The translations under genes were made by a program, and so were the position numbers. Below the pieces are notes generated by a model. That model did not search any database. It saw only the letters and a list, made by a program, of their open reading frames with translations, and was not told the DNA's origin. From assembly GCA_019456165.1 (NCBI GenBank), contig VRUJ01000028.1, positions 1 to 55,436 on the forward strand: a stretch of DNA of 55,436 nt. Reading direction: 5' to 3'. The DNA comes from Chloroflexota bacterium. Its GTDB lineage: Bacteria > Chloroflexota > Anaerolineae > Anaerolineales > UBA11579. This document shows, piece after piece, positions 25,949-34,127 of this stretch; within the stretch, counting starts at the first letter, position 1; every line of letters starts with the position of its first letter.

Positions 25949-26724
25949 ATTTCTACCTCTACATCTAAGCGGGTGATATTTATGGCTTTTCCTGTTTCTT
26001 CATCCACATTTAGCATCACGGAATTGAACATGACCGGTCCGGGCGCGGCTTTAAAACCTATATAGCTAGGGGGTAAGCGTGTGACGAATCGTTTGACGGC
26101 AGGTTCGATTTCTACGCCCGCCACCGAGTTAAGCGGACCCACCATCCCAATGTCGCTAACATAGGCAGTCCCATCCGGCAAGACGCGTGCATCAGATGTT
26201 GGGATGTGCGTGTGGGTACCCAGAACTGCGCTCACCTTTCCATTCAGGTGCCAACCCATCGCCATCTTTTCAAATGGTTCCAAAGCATGAAAGTCCACGA
26301 CGATCATCTTTGGCTTATCCTCCAGGTTGTCTAAAAGGTGGGTTACTCCGGTAAATGGGCAGTCAACGTTCTCAAGGTTATTGCGCCCGAGCAGGCTGAC
26401 GACCATGACATCATTATGAATAGTGAAACCACGCCCCGGTAATCCATCTGGATAATTTAGCGGTCGTAAGACTGGTTCACCCGCGTCCATTAATTCAACA
26501 ATTTCTTTGCGATCCCAGATATGGTTTCCAGATGTGATCACATCCACGCCGGTTGAGAAAATATCCTTGGCGTTTTCAATAGTAATTCCTAACCCAAAAG
26601 CCGCGTTTTCTCCATTAGCGATCACCAAATCTATCTCATGTTCTTTGCGCAATCTTGGCAGGAGCGCTTGGAGGGCTTTAATGCCCGGCTGGGCGATGAT
26701 ATCGCCAATCGCTAAGATACGCAT
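25945..26724 (-). CDS. ymdB: YmdB-family metallophosphoesterase
   Basis: Predicted 259-aa calcineurin-like phosphodiesterase of the YmdB/TIGR00282 family; the Bacillus enzyme hydrolyses 2',3'-cyclic nucleotides. All expected metal ligands are present at the usual positions: D8 (IGDII), E39-N40 (NGENAA), N67-H68 (SGNHIWD), H146 (DFHALE), H171 and H173 (GTHTHIPT). The length matches the family. In other bacteria this gene is usually next to rny (RNase Y) or recA; here it is embedded between an HpcH-type aldolase (three bases away) and an alcohol dehydrogenase (4-base overlap) in a catabolic operon. It might act on a phosphoester intermediate or on a cyclic nucleotide signal. Confidence 0.88.
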   Translation of the reverse strand: MRILAIGDIIAQPGIKALQALLPRLRKEHEIDLVIANGENAAFGLGITIENAKDIFSTGVDVITSGNHIWDRKEIVELMDAGEPVLRPLNYPDGLPGRGFTIHNDVMVVSLLGRNNLENVDCPFTGVTHLLDNLEDKPKMIVVDFHALEPFEKMAMGWHLNGKVSAVLGTHTHIPTSDARVLPDGTAYVSDIGMVGPLNSVAGVEIEPAVKRFVTRLPPSYIGFKAAPGPVMFNSVMLNVDEETGKAINITRLDVEVEI

Positions 26725-26727
26725 AAT

Positions 26728-27531
26728 TTATAGATCTTCCTTCGAGACTTTTCTAGGAGTATCTCCCCTGACTTTTTGTAGATAGCCTGCCGCGGCTTTT
26801 GATATAAAGTAACCTACCCAGGTTTCAAACAATTGCACTCCCTGCTCCACGAATTTTGTTGCTCGATCTTCGTCGAGTTCGAACACACCGACTGAGACAC
26901 CAGTGCCTTTGGCTGCACTGATCACCTTATCGACTGCATCAGTAATGATAGGATCAGTAGTTTTGCCCGGTATGCCGTAAGCATGCGATAGGTCTAGGCG
27001 GCCGATCAAAAGAACATCCACACCCTCAACAGCCAAAATCTCAGCCACGTTATCGACCGATTCTTTGGTCTCGATCTGGATAATGACCAGCGTTTCTCTG
27101 TTCGAGTCGATGATCCATTGGTCAAAGCCGCCCTTCATTCCCCAGGCTGAAGCGCGTGCGCCTCCTGCGCCGCGTTTTCCTTCTGGGTAATATTTGACAG
27201 CCTCGACTGCCTGGCGAGCATCTTCAGCGGTTTTTACCATCGGGATCTGGACGCCTTGAGCTCCCACATCTAAGTAGCGTAAGATCACTTTTGGGTGATT
27301 GTAGGTCACACGCACGATGGGTGTCATGCCGGTGACATCGGCAGCTCTGATCATATCTTCAACACTTCCTGGGGATAATGGGCCGTGTTCAGCGTCAATT
27401 AGCACGAAATCGAAACCAGCATGACCGCAGATCTCAACCACGGTAGGAGAAGGGAAGGTGACAAAGGTTCCGACGACAATCTCCCCATTTTTAAGTTTTT
27501 CTTTGGTTTTGTTTTTCATAAATTGTTTCAA
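26728..27531 (-). CDS. HpcH/HpaI-family class II aldolase
   Basis: Predicted 267-aa metal-dependent aldolase that cleaves 4-hydroxy-2-oxo acids to pyruvate (or a related 2-oxo acid) and an aldehyde. The family hallmarks are GTFVTFPSPTVVEI, DFVLIDAEHGP (catalytic His), TPIVRV (Arg), GAQGVQIPMVKTAEDA and IIQIETKESVDNV with the metal-binding Glu. The usual GPxDLS text is GRLDLSHAYG here. The preferred start is TTG at 27531 because GGAGG is nine bases upstream; an ATG four codons later has no such site. It sits among dehydratase and dehydrogenase genes of operon 2, fitting a role in splitting a 2-oxo-3-deoxy acid. Confidence 0.87.
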   Translation of the reverse strand: MKQFMKNKTKEKLKNGEIVVGTFVTFPSPTVVEICGHAGFDFVLIDAEHGPLSPGSVEDMIRAADVTGMTPIVRVTYNHPKVILRYLDVGAQGVQIPMVKTAEDARQAVEAVKYYPEGKRGAGGARASAWGMKGGFDQWIIDSNRETLVIIQIETKESVDNVAEILAVEGVDVLLIGRLDLSHAYGIPGKTTDPIITDAVDKVISAAKGTGVSVGVFELDEDRATKFVEQGVQLFETWVGYFISKAAAGYLQKVRGDTPRKVSKEDL

Positions 27532-27584
27532 TGAGTAATCCTCCGTGTCTTTATTATTATTTCATGAAAAATTTAGCGGGGAAA

Positions 27585-28673
27585 TCAAAAAGGGAAGGGC
27601 ATTTCTAGTCTAGTTGCCAATTCCTCTAAAGAAGTGATTACCTGATCGTGGAGGGGGATACCTTCTTCTCTTCTTTTCTCTTCGATCTCGTATTCTTTTT
27701 CTCCGTGGATGTAAATCCTTTCCTGTCCGGGCATCTTGGGAGCATTCTTTAGATTCTCGATCACTTCATCCATCCTGCTCTTGAAATCGTCCAAGGGGCT
27801 GAAGGCCTCAATGGAAAGCGCTCCAAAGAAATGGCCCACGTTTCCTGGCGCTTTTTTGCCGTCCTTGCTGGGGTATACGTTGGGGCCAAATGCGGATCCC
27901 GAAAGAATCCCAGAGAAGATGTCGACCATAAGTGATAGGCCATAACCTTTATGGCCTCCAAATAATTCACCCAAACCGCCCAGCGGTAATATTCCTCCTC
28001 CTGTGCGGCTGTACAGCATGGTATGGACATCCGCCGGGTTGTGCATAGCTTTCCCTTCACTATCTATCGCCCAGCCTTCAGGTATATCTTCACCTTTGAT
28101 TTTATAAACCGTCATTTTCCCTGAGGGCACCACGCTTGTAGCCATATCCAAAACAAAGGGTCGCTCAGCTCCCGCCGGGGCGGCTACGCTGAGAGGATTT
28201 GTGCCGATAATGGCTTTGCGGCCAAATGTTGGCGCAACGATAGGTGTGGTATTGGTCATGGCGATGCCGATCATGTCATGCTCAAGTGCCATCATCGAGT
28301 AATAACCTGCGATGCCATAATGGTTGCTGTCGTGCACGCTCACGAAACCGGCTCCAACTTCTTTGGCTTTTTGGATGCACAACTCCATTGCTTGAGATGC
28401 TACTACTGCCCCTAGGCCGTTGCCACCATCAATAAGGGCGGTTGCTGGTGATTCGCGTTCCACTTTTATTTTGGGCTTGGGTTCGATCAAACCTTTTAGC
28501 ATATAATCAGCTTTGCGAGGAAGCATTACAACTCCGTGTGACTCCACTCCCCGTAGGTCTGAAGCCACGGCAATAATCGCGGCTAGCTGGGCATCAGGTC
28601 CTGGAACTCCCAACTTTTCGTAAACTGAGGTAATAAATGCCTGCAAATCATTGTGTTGAACAATAGTGCTCAT
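27585..28673 (-). CDS. Ldh2-family (malate/L-lactate/ureidoglycolate) dehydrogenase
   Basis: Predicted 362-aa NAD(P)-dependent oxidoreductase of the Ldh2/YlbC/YiaK family, which reduces 2-oxo acids, 2,3-diketo acids or cyclic imino acids such as delta1-pyrroline/piperideine-2-carboxylate. Signature segments include DLRGVESHGVVMLPRK with the catalytic His, SVHDSNHYGIAGYYSMMAL, IGTNPLSVAAPAG, FVLDMATSVV and GGHKGYGLSLMVDIFSGILSG. The length is typical. The gene lies nine bases after the 3-hydroxyacyl-CoA dehydrogenase gene. Imino-acid reduction is an attractive option beside the OCD-family gene in operon 1, but a hydroxyacid role is equally consistent. Confidence 0.88.
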   Translation of the reverse strand: MSTIVQHNDLQAFITSVYEKLGVPGPDAQLAAIIAVASDLRGVESHGVVMLPRKADYMLKGLIEPKPKIKVERESPATALIDGGNGLGAVVASQAMELCIQKAKEVGAGFVSVHDSNHYGIAGYYSMMALEHDMIGIAMTNTTPIVAPTFGRKAIIGTNPLSVAAPAGAERPFVLDMATSVVPSGKMTVYKIKGEDIPEGWAIDSEGKAMHNPADVHTMLYSRTGGGILPLGGLGELFGGHKGYGLSLMVDIFSGILSGSAFGPNVYPSKDGKKAPGNVGHFFGALSIEAFSPLDDFKSRMDEVIENLKNAPKMPGQERIYIHGEKEYEIEEKRREEGIPLHDQVITSLEELATRLEMPFPF

Positions 28674-28682
28674 ATTATCTCC

Positions 28683-29627
28683 TCAGATCGCTCCAGCGTC
28701 GCGCAGCACCTTGAGCTGCTTGCAGTATTTCCTATCTCTCTCGAGCCTCAACTGAAGAATATCGACATCCTTATAATTATAGAAACCTTCGCCTACTTTC
28801 ATACTGAGTTTACCTTGTTCGACCATGGTCTCAACTAGTTTTGGAGACCTATAACGCTCATCATTGTATTCCACAACAAGGTGGTCAGTGGCGGCTTTAA
28901 AGAGTTCCAAATTCCAATAATCTAAACCTCTAAGAGGGCCAAGGGTTGGTAGGCGGAATCCGAACGAGTTGCTGACCATTTTATCGATCTCTTCAGCAGA
29001 TGCCAGCCCTTCCTCAAGGCAAGCAATCGCCTCGTTTAACAAGACCGCCAACAACCGGGGCATGAAGCCGTGTGCATCTCTAGCGAGTACTGCTGGAGCT
29101 TTGTTACAAGATTTGTGCAGCTCTACAGTAGTTTGGATTGTTTCATCGCTGGTGTCACTTGTGGGCACCAATTCAACCAATGGGATGATATGAGGCGGGT
29201 TTACCCAATGCGCGCCGATTACTTTATCGCTTCTCCTAGTGGCCGCGGCCAGATCGCGGATTGGGAGGAAGGATGTGTTTGATGCCAGGATCGTATGCGA
29301 TGGGCAAAACTTATCCAACTTTTTGTAAATATCCTTCTTCAGATCGAGATCCTCACTGACTGCTTCCTCGACATAGTCTACATCTGATACAGAATTTTTT
29401 AGGTCTGTCGTGAATTGCATCCGAGAAAGAACAATATCTACCTCATCGGTAACCAGGCCTTCCTCCGTGAGCATATCTATTTCGTTGATGCTTTCATTAC
29501 GGGCTTGCTTGAGGATTTCATCATTAGTATCCACCAGCACGACGTTAAATCCGTATTGGGCATAGGTATGGGCAATTCCATGCCCCATAATGCCCGCACC
29601 GATCACTGCTATTTTGTTGATCTGCAT
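28683..29627 (-). CDS. 3-hydroxyacyl-CoA dehydrogenase family protein
   Basis: Predicted 314-aa NAD-dependent dehydrogenase of the 3-hydroxybutyryl-CoA / L-gulonate / carnitine 3-dehydrogenase family. It has the N-terminal Rossmann motif IAVIGAGIMGHGIAH, SNTSFLPI, the catalytic His in GAHWVNPPHIIPLVEL and DAHGFMPRLLAVLLNEAIACLEEG leading to the helical C-terminal domain. The HWxNPP wording instead of HFxNP is more like the gulonate/carnitine dehydrogenase branch than the butanoyl-CoA branch, so a free 3-hydroxy acid may be the substrate. It follows a cupin gene by 38 bases in operon 2. Confidence 0.88.
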   Translation of the reverse strand: MQINKIAVIGAGIMGHGIAHTYAQYGFNVVLVDTNDEILKQARNESINEIDMLTEEGLVTDEVDIVLSRMQFTTDLKNSVSDVDYVEEAVSEDLDLKKDIYKKLDKFCPSHTILASNTSFLPIRDLAAATRRSDKVIGAHWVNPPHIIPLVELVPTSDTSDETIQTTVELHKSCNKAPAVLARDAHGFMPRLLAVLLNEAIACLEEGLASAEEIDKMVSNSFGFRLPTLGPLRGLDYWNLELFKAATDHLVVEYNDERYRSPKLVETMVEQGKLSMKVGEGFYNYKDVDILQLRLERDRKYCKQLKVLRDAGAI

Positions 29628-29665
29628 ACATCTATCTCCATGATATTTTGGCGAATTGTGAGTGA

Positions 29666-30034
29666 TTAATCTACAGGCGGTGCTAACCCCAGGGATTCTT
29701 CCCGGCCTGAGGGACCGGAAAAAGTTGTATATATTAAGGCGCTTTTTTCGTGTGTAATGTGTGGTCCGTGAATAACCCCCGCTTGCCGGTGGAAGAGGGT
29801 TCCAGGGCCATACATCTTTCCATTCACCTCAACTTCACCTTCCAAGACGTAATCAAATTCATCCGATGGATGGTCGTGTTCTGGAGCTTCTGAGTGTGGG
29901 TCCATCTTGAAATACCCAGCAATTACGCCTGTTTCGGGATTTTGGCCTAAAACTTTGATATAGCAGCCAGGCACGAAGCTGTGCCAGGGTAAATTATCAG
30001 CGTCTTTTGCCTCAACTATGAATTTTATGCCCAT
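29666..30034 (-). CDS. Single-domain cupin
   Basis: Predicted 122-aa cupin barrel protein. Metal-site text is PEHDHPSDEFDYVLEGEVEVNG (motif 1) and FHRQAGVIHGPH (motif 2). The preferred ATG at 30034 follows AGGAGAAG; the frame stays open upstream for 25 codons without a ribosome site. It is clearly a paralogue of both halves of the neighbouring tandem cupin: all three share the pattern LPW..., GCYIK/GCFVK, GQ.PE, GYFKM, SGPSG. Such proteins can be isomerases, dioxygenases or ligand-binding domains; no catalytic assignment is possible. Confidence 0.8.
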   Translation of the reverse strand: MGIKFIVEAKDADNLPWHSFVPGCYIKVLGQNPETGVIAGYFKMDPHSEAPEHDHPSDEFDYVLEGEVEVNGKMYGPGTLFHRQAGVIHGPHITHEKSALIYTTFSGPSGREESLGLAPPVD

Positions 30035-30121
30035 CAATTCTTCTCCTATATTAGTTGAATCAGGCTTACTAAAAAGCTTATTTCTTCTGACACCAACTAG
30101 AAAAGTCAATCTTTAACTAGC

Positions 30122-30901
30122 TTATTCTTCCTTTTCGGTTTTTAGCTTCAGCGCTTCTTCTGATCCAGATGGACCGGCAAAACAGGCAAACATGATCACG
30201 CCTTTTTCTCCGGTATAGTGGGGGCCGTGGGCTACCCCAGCTGGGCGGTGGAAGAAAGATCCCGGGCCGTAGGTCACCCCATCCAGCATAACTTCTCCCT
30301 CCATGACCAGTGCAAATTCATGCGAGGGATGGCTGTGCTTTGCTGCCTCCGAATGTGGTTCCATCTTGAAGTAACCGCCAATCGCCAAGGTTTCTGGATG
30401 TTGGCCCAAAGGTTTTACAAAGCAGCCAGGTTGTTCTAGACTGCGCCATGGGATATCTTCTGCTTCTTCACCTGTCGTGATTATGGGGTAGGTCATTTTT
30501 TTCTCCTTCGATGTTAACTTCAACGTATTATTCTCGTTTTTGGTTTTCAGCTGAAGCAAAGCTTCTTGGCCTGAAGGACCGGAATAACAGGCGAACAAGA
30601 GCATTCCTTTTTCGCCTGTGGTGAGGGGACCATGCACTACTCCTGCGGGATAATAGAAATAGGACCCCGGGCCGTAGCTCTTTCCATCTACATTTACTTC
30701 TCCTTCAAGGATTAGAGAAAATTGATCGGATGGGTGGCTGTGCTCTGAAGATATGGAATTCGGTGCCATTTTAAAGTATCCGCCAACGGCCAGAGACTCT
30801 GGATGCTGCCCCACAGGCTTAATATAACAGCCGGGATGTTCAAAATCGATCCAGGGTAATTCTTCAGCATCTTTTCCTTCAACGATTACTGGGTTACTCA
30901 A
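30122..30901 (-). CDS. Tandem double-cupin protein
   Basis: Predicted 259-aa protein made of two copies of the same cupin domain (about 1-120 and 136-255). Both copies keep the metal-binding motifs: EHSHPSDQFSLILEGEVNVDG with VVHGP, and KHSHPSHEFALVMEGEVMLDG with VAHGP. The start is TTG at 30901 with GGAG upstream. The linker encodes AAGGAG, six A, and an in-frame ATG at 30496, exactly a ribosome site and start for the second domain, so the gene probably arose by fusion of two adjacent cupin genes and might still yield a free second domain. Function is unknown; it belongs to operon 2 between the IlvD-like dehydratase and a third cupin. Confidence 0.82.
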   Translation of the reverse strand: MSNPVIVEGKDAEELPWIDFEHPGCYIKPVGQHPESLAVGGYFKMAPNSISSEHSHPSDQFSLILEGEVNVDGKSYGPGSYFYYPAGVVHGPLTTGEKGMLLFACYSGPSGQEALLQLKTKNENNTLKLTSKEKKMTYPIITTGEEAEDIPWRSLEQPGCFVKPLGQHPETLAIGGYFKMEPHSEAAKHSHPSHEFALVMEGEVMLDGVTYGPGSFFHRPAGVAHGPHYTGEKGVIMFACFAGPSGSEEALKLKTEKEE

Positions 30902-30992
30902 TGTTCTTCTCCATAAGATGAATAATTTTGTCTCTCACTTTTCCAGAATTATTAAAATAAACTGCGATCTAACCACCGTTTTGAGTTATCTT

Positions 30993-32657
30993 TCATGGTA
31001 ATAAAACGGCTCCAGTGCTGGCAGAACTTGCATGATCGTAATAGCGCTTCAACAACCCACGCAGTTCCTTCTTCGGGGCTTCCCAAACCTCAAAGCGGTC
31101 CTGGATTTCATCATCAGATAAGTCCAAATGAAGCTTTCGCGCAGGGATGTCGATCTCGATCATATCTCCATCCTGAACGATTGCAATCGGTCCTCCGGAA
31201 GCTGCCTCGGGTGAGACGTGGCCGATAGCTGCCCCGCGTGTATAACCGGAAAAGCGCCCATCGGTAATAATAACTACGGAATCGCCTAAACCGGTTGTGC
31301 GTAATGCGAAACCAACATAGGCCATTTCCCGCATTCCTGGGCCTCCGCGAGGTCCTTCATAACGAATAATAACAACATCTCCTGCTTGGATATTACCTGC
31401 AATAATCGCTTCCCCGGCTACATCCATATTATCATAAACGCGGGCGGGACCTTTGTGTTTCAGTAATTTGGGAGATACCGCGCTTTGTTTTACCACGGCT
31501 GAGTCTGGTGCCAGGTTACCGCGCAAAACAGCATGGCTGCCTTCTTTATGCAGCGGTTTATCGATCGGTAGGATTACGTCTTTGTTCTCAATCCTGGCTT
31601 CCGAAATGATTTCTCCTACTGTATTCCCGGAAACGGTCACAGCATCTAGGTGGATCAGATCTTTTTGGGCTAGTTCCTTCATCACCGCCGGTATGCCTCC
31701 AGCGATGTCTAAATAATGCGCGGCATAAGTGCCTGAGGGAAATATGTTGCATATATGGGGTGTTCTGCGGCTGATCTCGTCAAATAAATCTAGCTCTAAA
31801 GTGCGGCCTAGTTCATAAACCATTGCGGGAAGGTGCAAGAATGTATTTGTAGAGCCGCCAATCGCTGAATTGACTGCGATCGCGTTTTCAATTGCCTCAG
31901 GTGTCAAGAAGTCGGAGGGTTTAATATCTTGTTTAACCAACTCGATGATGCGCATACCAGATTCTTTTGCCAGCCTGACTCGGCGGGCATCTGTTGCAGG
32001 AATACAGGCGCCGTAAGGCAGGCTGAGGCCCATAGCCTCGATAAGGCAAGCCATAGTATTGGCTGTGCCCATGCCGAAACAACTACCCGCACCCCCAAGC
32101 AGATTACTGCGCAATCTTTCTAAATCCTCGGGTTTGAGTTCGACGCCATCCCTGATACCGGTTGTTACCACTTCGATGTCTGCGCCTGTAACTTCTCTGC
32201 CATCACAACATCCAGGCAGCATCGGTCCGCCGGTTACGATTATCGCCGGAATATTGATGCGTGCGGCAGCCATTAGCTGGGCTGGTTCAATTTTGTCACA
32301 AGAAGATATTAGTACCAGGCCATCGAAGCGTGCTGATTCGGCTACCACTTCAATAGAGTCGGCGATGATATCTCTGCTTGGTAGAAAATAATTGAAATTT
32401 TCACCGGATGAGAAAGCATCACACAATGCAATTGTATTACTCTCGAAAGGCGTCCCACCGGCTGCTGAAATCCCGCTTTTGACCGCTTCGGCCAATCCTC
32501 TCAAATGGATATGACCGGGAACCATTTCGTTCCAGGAATTCATTACGCCAATAAAAGGCCTATCAATTTCTGCATCTGTTACACCGGTGGCTTTTAGGAT
32601 GGCTCTTTGGTGGCCCCTGCTTACATCTATACTTCTAGGTTTATGTAAGTCATCCAT
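30993..32657 (-). CDS. ilvD: IlvD/Edd-family dehydratase
   Basis: Predicted 554-aa Fe-S dehydratase that removes water from 2,3-dihydroxy acids or aldonic acids to give 2-oxo-3-deoxy acids. Motifs include the NSWNEMVPGHIHLR segment, ISSCDKIEPAQLMA (cluster Cys), GGAGSCFGMGTANTMACL (second Cys), AIGGSTNTFLHLPA and IRYEGPRGGPGMREM with ITDGRFSGYTRG. The VPGHxH wording matches the oxygen-labile [4Fe-4S] enterobacterial form rather than the [2Fe-2S] form with PCN. Lying in a catabolic operon, not beside ilvBNC, it is more likely a sugar-acid or dihydroxy-acid dehydratase than a branched-chain amino-acid enzyme. It follows a strong hairpin behind the binding-protein gene. Confidence 0.88.
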   Translation of the reverse strand: MDDLHKPRSIDVSRGHQRAILKATGVTDAEIDRPFIGVMNSWNEMVPGHIHLRGLAEAVKSGISAAGGTPFESNTIALCDAFSSGENFNYFLPSRDIIADSIEVVAESARFDGLVLISSCDKIEPAQLMAAARINIPAIIVTGGPMLPGCCDGREVTGADIEVVTTGIRDGVELKPEDLERLRSNLLGGAGSCFGMGTANTMACLIEAMGLSLPYGACIPATDARRVRLAKESGMRIIELVKQDIKPSDFLTPEAIENAIAVNSAIGGSTNTFLHLPAMVYELGRTLELDLFDEISRRTPHICNIFPSGTYAAHYLDIAGGIPAVMKELAQKDLIHLDAVTVSGNTVGEIISEARIENKDVILPIDKPLHKEGSHAVLRGNLAPDSAVVKQSAVSPKLLKHKGPARVYDNMDVAGEAIIAGNIQAGDVVIIRYEGPRGGPGMREMAYVGFALRTTGLGDSVVIITDGRFSGYTRGAAIGHVSPEAASGGPIAIVQDGDMIEIDIPARKLHLDLSDDEIQDRFEVWEAPKKELRGLLKRYYDHASSASTGAVLLP

Positions 32658-32700
32658 ATTTGTTTCTAATCCAGAAATGTGGATTTTTCTACTGGTATTG

Positions 32701-32728
32701 TTACCGGGGCCTGCAAAGGCCCCGGTAA
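32701..32728 (-). promoter_or_regulatory. Stable intercistronic hairpin after the binding-protein gene
   Basis: A perfect 11-bp inverted repeat (TTACCGGGGCC / GGCCCCGGTAA) with a 6-base loop lies between the binding-protein stop (32771) and the dehydratase start (32657). In the - strand direction of transcription it is not followed by a U-run, so it is better read as an mRNA-stabilising or partial-attenuation element than as a full terminator. On the + strand it is followed by five T. Confidence 0.75.
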
Positions 32729-32770
32729 TTTTTCCATTCTATTACTCAAACTTACTTACTTTTGTTCTCT

Positions 32771-33865
32771 TTATGGTTGTGCGCCCTCTACGAATTCGTT
32801 GGTGTATGCTTCAGTGACATCGATCTCCGAATCCATTTCACCAGCATTTAATAGGAACTCTTGGGTCCATTCGAAAGTCTCAGAGCTGTAATAGCCCAAC
32901 TCGTCGTCGACGACTTCCCAGAAACCCATTGAGGCAGCCAGCTGCATTTCTGTTTGAGCAAGGTTCCAGGTCGCAAAACCGACGCCACTCATGGCCGCTT
33001 CCAGAGCAAATTCTGGATCATCTAGAGTTGCTTGTAGGGAGCGCAAGAAGGCGCGTACAAAGGCTTGCACCAATTCGGGGTTGTTATTGATCATATCCTC
33101 ACTTGCCATAATCCCGATGGGTACAAAGTTACCCCATTCATCCATTTCAATAACATTGACATCCATCCCATAAAACCTCAGTTGGTGCGGCTCATTGTTT
33201 GAATAACCAACTGCAGCGTCAACCAAGCCTTCGGATACTGCGGCAACTTGTGTGTATCCAATGTCCTCAACGGTCATATCATCCATGGTCAAACCATTAG
33301 ATGCTAGCGTGGATAAAAGGCTCTTGTAATTGATCCCATAGAAGCCGGGAATACCCAAGGTTTTTCCTGCGAGATCGGCCGGGGTTTCGATTCCGGAGCT
33401 TGCGAGTGAGAAAATGGATGAAGGAATACCGTTATACCATCTTACAATGTATTTAACCGGTACACCTTGGCTGCGTGCCTGGATTAGCAAGTCGCCAGCG
33501 CCTGTAGCAAAATCTGCATCGCCTGCTCCTACTAACGAAATACCATCAACTTCCGATGAATAGTCCATCTGGAGTATGATGCCTTCTTCTAAGAAGAAGC
33601 CCTTTTCTATTCCGACATAGAAAGGAGCGTACTGCACGTCAGGGATATAACCCATGTTGATTCTAACTGTGACGACATCAGCCGGAACCTCTACTTCAAC
33701 GGTCTCACCAGCGACCTCTACCGTTTCAATTATGGTTATTGTCTCGCCAGGCACCTCTACTTCAATAGTTTCGCCAGGCACCTCTACGGTTATCGTCTCG
33801 GTTCCACAAGCGACTAAAACGATTGCCAGGAGGGCTAAAATGGTCAATAAACGTATTTTTCTCAT
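32771..33865 (-). CDS. ABC transporter substrate-binding lipoprotein (NMT1/TauA/SsuA type)
   Basis: Predicted 364-aa solute-binding lipoprotein. The N-terminal signal ends in the lipobox LVAC with lipidation at C20. A 45-residue linker of VEVPGETIEVE-like repeats then leads to the NMT1/THI5-like domain (VRINMGYIPDVQYAPFYVGIEKGFF, SLVGAGDADFATGAGDLLIQARSQGVPVKY, DLAGKTLGIPGFYG). This family binds aliphatic sulfonates, nitrate, pyrimidine precursors, riboflavin or aromatic acids. Two hairpins bracket the cistron, which may raise its mRNA level over the permeases. Its permeases precede it in the same operon and the matching ATPase is at 37266. Confidence 0.92.
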   Translation of the reverse strand: MRKIRLLTILALLAIVLVACGTETITVEVPGETIEVEVPGETITIIETVEVAGETVEVEVPADVVTVRINMGYIPDVQYAPFYVGIEKGFFLEEGIILQMDYSSEVDGISLVGAGDADFATGAGDLLIQARSQGVPVKYIVRWYNGIPSSIFSLASSGIETPADLAGKTLGIPGFYGINYKSLLSTLASNGLTMDDMTVEDIGYTQVAAVSEGLVDAAVGYSNNEPHQLRFYGMDVNVIEMDEWGNFVPIGIMASEDMINNNPELVQAFVRAFLRSLQATLDDPEFALEAAMSGVGFATWNLAQTEMQLAASMGFWEVVDDELGYYSSETFEWTQEFLLNAGEMDSEIDVTEAYTNEFVEGAQP

Positions 33866-33888
33866 TATGTTTCTCCTTCTTATCCTTT

Positions 33889-33964
33889 CAAGTAAAAAGC
33901 CTCTTCAATTAAATCTTCTCTCAAACCGTCAAAGCGCTGCAAAGGAGAGGCTTGCCTTTACTTG
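33889..33964 (-). promoter_or_regulatory. Long inverted repeat in leader of the binding-protein gene
   Basis: In the - strand RNA, CAAGTAAA and GCCTCT (33964-33957 and 33951-33946) pair with AGAGGC and TTTACTTG (33904-33899 and 33896-33889), making a two-part stem around a loop of about 41 bases. The stem ends just before the AGGAG ribosome site of the binding-protein gene. It may protect the downstream message or control its translation. Confidence 0.6.
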
Positions 33965-34127
33965 CTTTTTTGGCTCCATGGCGATATTTCGTTTGCATTA
34001 AAATCTTGTAACATCATTACATAAAGTTTCTCCTTTAGTAGTTTGGGAGTGCGGTAATATTTGGAATTGAAATACTATCTGAATATTTGAAAGATGATTG
34101 AAAAATATCTGCTCACAAAATAATAAC

